A stretch of 7,654 nucleotides of DNA, taken from Bacteroidales bacterium UBA6340 (GTDB taxonomy: Bacteria > Bacteroidota > Bacteroidia > Bacteroidales > Paludibacteraceae). Below, piece after piece: positions 6,491-7,654 of the stretch. Position 1 is the stretch's first letter. Each line of letters starts with the position of its first letter. A program made the position numbers and the translations under genes. Under the pieces are notes generated by a model. The model saw only the letters and a program-made list of their open reading frames with translations, was not told the DNA's origin and made no database searches. Location: the NCBI GenBank assembly GCA_002440265.1, contig DJSG01000066.1, positions 1 to 7,654 of the forward strand, given 5' to 3'.

Positions 6491-6515
6491 GTTTTCATGA
6501 AAAAGGTTTTCATGA
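6491..6515. repeat. Direct repeat of gttttcatga upstream of the pseudouridine synthase
   Basis: The 10-mer gttttcatga occurs at 6491-6500 and 6506-6515, a 15-base period. The inner bases also form an inverted repeat, catgaaaa with ttttcatg around 3 bases (6496-6514). It lies 42-66 bases upstream of the start codon, in the expected leader or promoter region, and could be an operator or a small leader hairpin. No function is known. Confidence 0.5.
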
Positions 6516-6541
6516 TAAGGTCTCGGTTGGTTTACCAACAC

Positions 6542-6573
6542 AGGCTCCAAGTGTTTTTTCACCCAAGGAGCCT
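6542..6573 (-). terminator. Possible weak terminator or attenuator after rpmF
   Basis: aggctcc (6542-6548) pairs with ggagcct (6567-6573), with a further gtg/cac pair inside and a loop of six identical bases. It lies 66 bases past the rpmF stop codon. The minus-strand flank after the hairpin is not T-rich, so termination would be partial; it may instead be part of the leader of the downstream gene. Confidence 0.4.
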
Positions 6574-6638
6574 ATGCGCAGTGTTCAATAGTAGTGCACC
6601 CATGTCTCTTGACAGAGGTACAACCATCGCAAATCCGA

Positions 6639-6824
6639 TTAAGCTTCTGCTGCTTTCTCGATAGCCAACTTGCCACGATAGTAGCCGCACGAAGGGCATA
6701 CGGTGTGGTAGATGTAGTGCGAACCGCAGTTGGGGCAGATAGCCAAAGCGGGCATCTTAGCCACGTCATGCGTACGACGTTTGGCTTGGCGGGTGTGCGA
6801 TTGTCTTCGTTTAGGATGTGCCAT
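6639..6824 (-). CDS. rpmF: Ribosomal protein bL32
   Basis: A 61-residue protein of the 50S ribosomal subunit. The N-terminus MAHPKRRQSHTRQAKRRTHD is the highly basic bL32 start, and the second half carries the zinc ribbon CPNCG (Cys30, Cys33) and CPSCG (Cys43, Cys46). All four cysteines are intact, so this is the zinc-binding form rather than a zinc-independent paralogue. The start is 20 bases after the yceD stop codon; the two genes are paired in most bacteria and share a promoter here. The start codon is preceded by A/T-rich sequence with no Shine-Dalgarno. The usual downstream partner fabH is absent; a pseudouridine synthase gene follows 189 bases later. Confidence 0.97.
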   Translation of the reverse strand: MAHPKRRQSHTRQAKRRTHDVAKMPALAICPNCGSHYIYHTVCPSCGYYRGKLAIEKAAEA

Positions 6825-6844
6825 ATTCTGTTTGTTTTATTAGT

Positions 6845-7285
6845 TTATAAGTTAATTGTATCTTCATCTTCGAGTGATGTGCAGAGGTGGTCTTGGAGAA
6901 GGGCAGCCATTTTGGGGTTGCAACCACCCGGCTGGTGACTATGCACAACGGGAAGACTGACAGCAATCAGTTCGTACGCCAACCACGCGAGGTCAATGGT
7001 GTGAACGTTTTGTTCGTCCCACTCCCATTCATTTTCTTCGGCATGAACGGGGATGTCCATCGGGTCGAGACAGCGGTCGCAGGTCACTTGCACCACGCCG
7101 TCCACGGAGATTTGCAGGTCAAAATCCTCTTCGCGGAGGTCCAAGTGTGCTTTCACCTCTACCCTACCCCCTAATATCTCGGACTTCTCTATTGCCTGCA
7201 AATATGTATCATCCAACTGAAAATCAATCAGATGTTCACCCAAACTAAGGGCGTCAAGTTGAACAATATGCCGGTTAGAATCCAT
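6845..7285 (-). CDS. yceD: YceD/DUF177 family protein (23S rRNA accumulation factor)
   Basis: A 146-residue acidic protein, short for the family, whose members are usually about 150-180 residues. Homologues in bacteria and plastids (YceD, DUF177) are needed for normal 23S rRNA accumulation. Visible features: an N-terminal beta-rich half with LDALSLGEH, a CDRC pair (Cys69, Cys72) in the central conserved VTCDRCLDP motif, an acidic EENEWEWDEQ stretch, and a C-terminal GCNPKMAALL motif. The Cys pair together with Cys122 may bind metal, which is inference. The ATG at 7285 is the only plausible start because the next Met is residue 76. It heads the yceD-rpmF operon, with a promoter at 7362-7369 and a leader of about 70 bases. 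The assignment rests on the CDRC motif and the strict linkage to rpmF. Confidence 0.88.
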   Translation of the reverse strand: MDSNRHIVQLDALSLGEHLIDFQLDDTYLQAIEKSEILGGRVEVKAHLDLREEDFDLQISVDGVVQVTCDRCLDPMDIPVHAEENEWEWDEQNVHTIDLAWLAYELIAVSLPVVHSHQPGGCNPKMAALLQDHLCTSLEDEDTINL

Positions 7286-7303
7286 TCTGCGGGTTGACTA
7301 TTG

Positions 7304-7359
7304 CGCTCGTTTTGGTATTGCGTAACGTACTATTTCGGTAACGCCCTCCAAAATGAGCG
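7304..7359 (-). other. Leader hairpin of the yceD-rpmF transcript
   Basis: cgctcgttttgg (7304-7315) and ccaaaatgagcg (7348-7359) are complementary over 12 positions apart from one mismatch that can only pair as a wobble on one strand. The predicted transcription start from the -7 box at 7362-7369 falls at the outer end of this stem, so nearly the first bases of the mRNA would be paired. It may protect the 5' end or regulate the operon; a weaker cgttac direct repeat lies in the loop. Confidence 0.5.
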
Positions 7360-7361
7360 TG

Positions 7362-7369
7362 CAAAGGTA
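7362..7369 (-). promoter_or_regulatory. -7 box of the yceD-rpmF promoter
   Basis: Read on the minus strand this is TACCTTTG, a perfect TAnnTTTG match, 77 bases upstream of the yceD start. At the -33 distance (20 bases further) there is only a run of T in place of TTTG. The surrounding A and T tracts (7373-7380 and 7386-7393) may act as an upstream activating element. Confidence 0.65.
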
Positions 7370-7546
7370 CTGCTTTTTTTTGGATAAAAAAAATATCCCC
7401 GCAAAAAATCAGAATCTTGGGGGCAACGCGGCTCACATATAGAGGAAGTTGTCTGTTTTTACGAAGAATGTACAGTCCTTGTACCGGAGTTATGAATGGA
7501 TAGGGAGCCTAACATTTGTGCAGGGGTCAACACTTTTATAGCATTA
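7370..7546. other. Intergenic region, no gene seen
   Basis: Apart from the A/T tracts next to the yceD promoter I see no coding frame longer than about a dozen codons, no tRNA-like cloverleaf and no strong repeat here. It separates two divergent promoters, so upstream activating sequence or regulator sites are the most likely content. Confidence 0.6.
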
Positions 7547-7564
7547 TTGGTAATACTTTACCAA
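7547..7564. promoter_or_regulatory. Perfect palindrome at the -33 region of the rightward promoter
   Basis: ttggtaa (7547-7553) and ttaccaa (7558-7564) are exact inverted repeats around tact. The right arm ends exactly where the -33 box of the promoter at 7585-7592 should be, so a DNA-binding protein could act here as activator or repressor. A related shorter palindrome, gttggt/accaac, occurs upstream of the pseudouridine synthase gene near 6526-6540. Confidence 0.4.
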
Positions 7565-7584
7565 CAAAAACACAGAATATGCAG

Positions 7585-7592
7585 TATCTTTG
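7585..7592 (+). promoter_or_regulatory. -7 box of a rightward promoter, probably of an rRNA operon
   Basis: TATCTTTG matches TAnnTTTG exactly and is followed by GCAGC, like the ansA promoter TAACTTTGCAGG. No TTTG is found at -33; TTTA at 7557-7560 is four bases too far. Transcription should begin near 7597-7601 and run out of the window. Confidence 0.65.
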
Positions 7593-7598
7593 CAGCGT

Positions 7599-7654
7599 GA
7601 TTCAAGGTGTTGAATCCGGTAGGCTGCAGACGTAAGCAGCCCGTGTTCTTTGAC
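7599..7654 (+). ncRNA. Probable rRNA operon leader with boxA-like element
   Basis: The predicted transcript opens with two hairpins: gattcaa/ttgaatc (7599-7605 with 7610-7616) and ggctgc/gcagcc (7622-7627 with 7636-7641). The window then ends in gttctttgac (7645-7654), which matches 8 of 10 bases of the E. coli boxA core GCTCTTTAAC used for rRNA antitermination; similar ttctttga words precede 16S genes in Bacteroidota. No start codon or coding frame is present. The mature 16S gene would lie beyond the window, so this remains an inference. Confidence 0.45.

Noticed and set aside
5313..6500. Long plus-strand open frame (395 codons) opposite the pseudouridine synthase gene
   Set aside because: It is longer than the true gene but its translation shows no recognisable domain, and the minus strand encodes clear S4 and catalytic motifs plus a matching terminator. 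The open frame is a by-product of codon bias.
7483..7504. Very short frame beginning with the ATG near 7492
   Set aside because: It reaches a stop after three codons; neighbouring ATGs give only about a dozen codons.

Overview
The window reads as chromosomal DNA of a member of the Bacteroidota, most likely the order Bacteroidales. The evidence is the Bacteroidota-type promoters (a -33 TTTG box and a -7 TAnnTTTG box instead of E. coli-type boxes), start codons preceded by A/T-rich sequence with no Shine-Dalgarno motif, and the protein types present: a FISUMP-domain surface protein, a PepD-type dipeptidase and an Arg/Gly-rich extension on a pseudouridine synthase. The genus cannot be read from this sequence alone.

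Layout, left to right. Bases 1-1164 (+) are the 3' part of a surface protein: a FISUMP/Lcl_C-like lectin-type domain followed by three 66-residue InlB-type beta repeats and a short C-terminal tail. Bases 1165-1553 are intergenic: a tight hairpin, a perfect 15-bp terminator stem, a textbook Bacteroidota promoter, a G/C-rich double hairpin and ten copies of a 7-bp TTAGRGR repeat that fall in the 5' leader of the next gene. Bases 1554-4029 (+) are a two-gene operon, ansA (type I asparaginase) and pepD (Xaa-His dipeptidase, family M20), both serving peptide and amino-acid breakdown in the cytoplasm. A hairpin terminator separates it from a convergent, exported SGNH/CE2-like carbohydrate esterase (4116-5222, -). 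To the right, on the minus strand, come an RluB-like 23S rRNA pseudouridine synthase (5325-6449), rpmF for ribosomal protein bL32 (6639-6824) and a YceD/DUF177 protein (6845-7285). Bases 7286-7654 hold no gene. They carry the minus-strand promoter and leader of yceD-rpmF and, facing right, a second promoter whose leader ends in a boxA-like sequence.

Functionally the right half is a large-subunit (50S) neighbourhood: a 23S modification enzyme, a 50S protein, a factor for 23S accumulation and probably the leader of an rRNA operon just beyond the window. The left half is a nutrient and surface region: a possibly hypervariable adhesin, peptide and asparagine catabolism, and a polysaccharide deacetylase.

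Two points deserve most attention. The FISUMP domain contains a patch in which nearly all the expected variable positions are NNC codons poor in A, which is what a diversity-generating retroelement target would look like, although no reverse transcriptase or template repeat is present here. The ansA leader carries a ten-unit heptamer minisatellite downstream of the promoter. No complete new defence or mobile system is visible.
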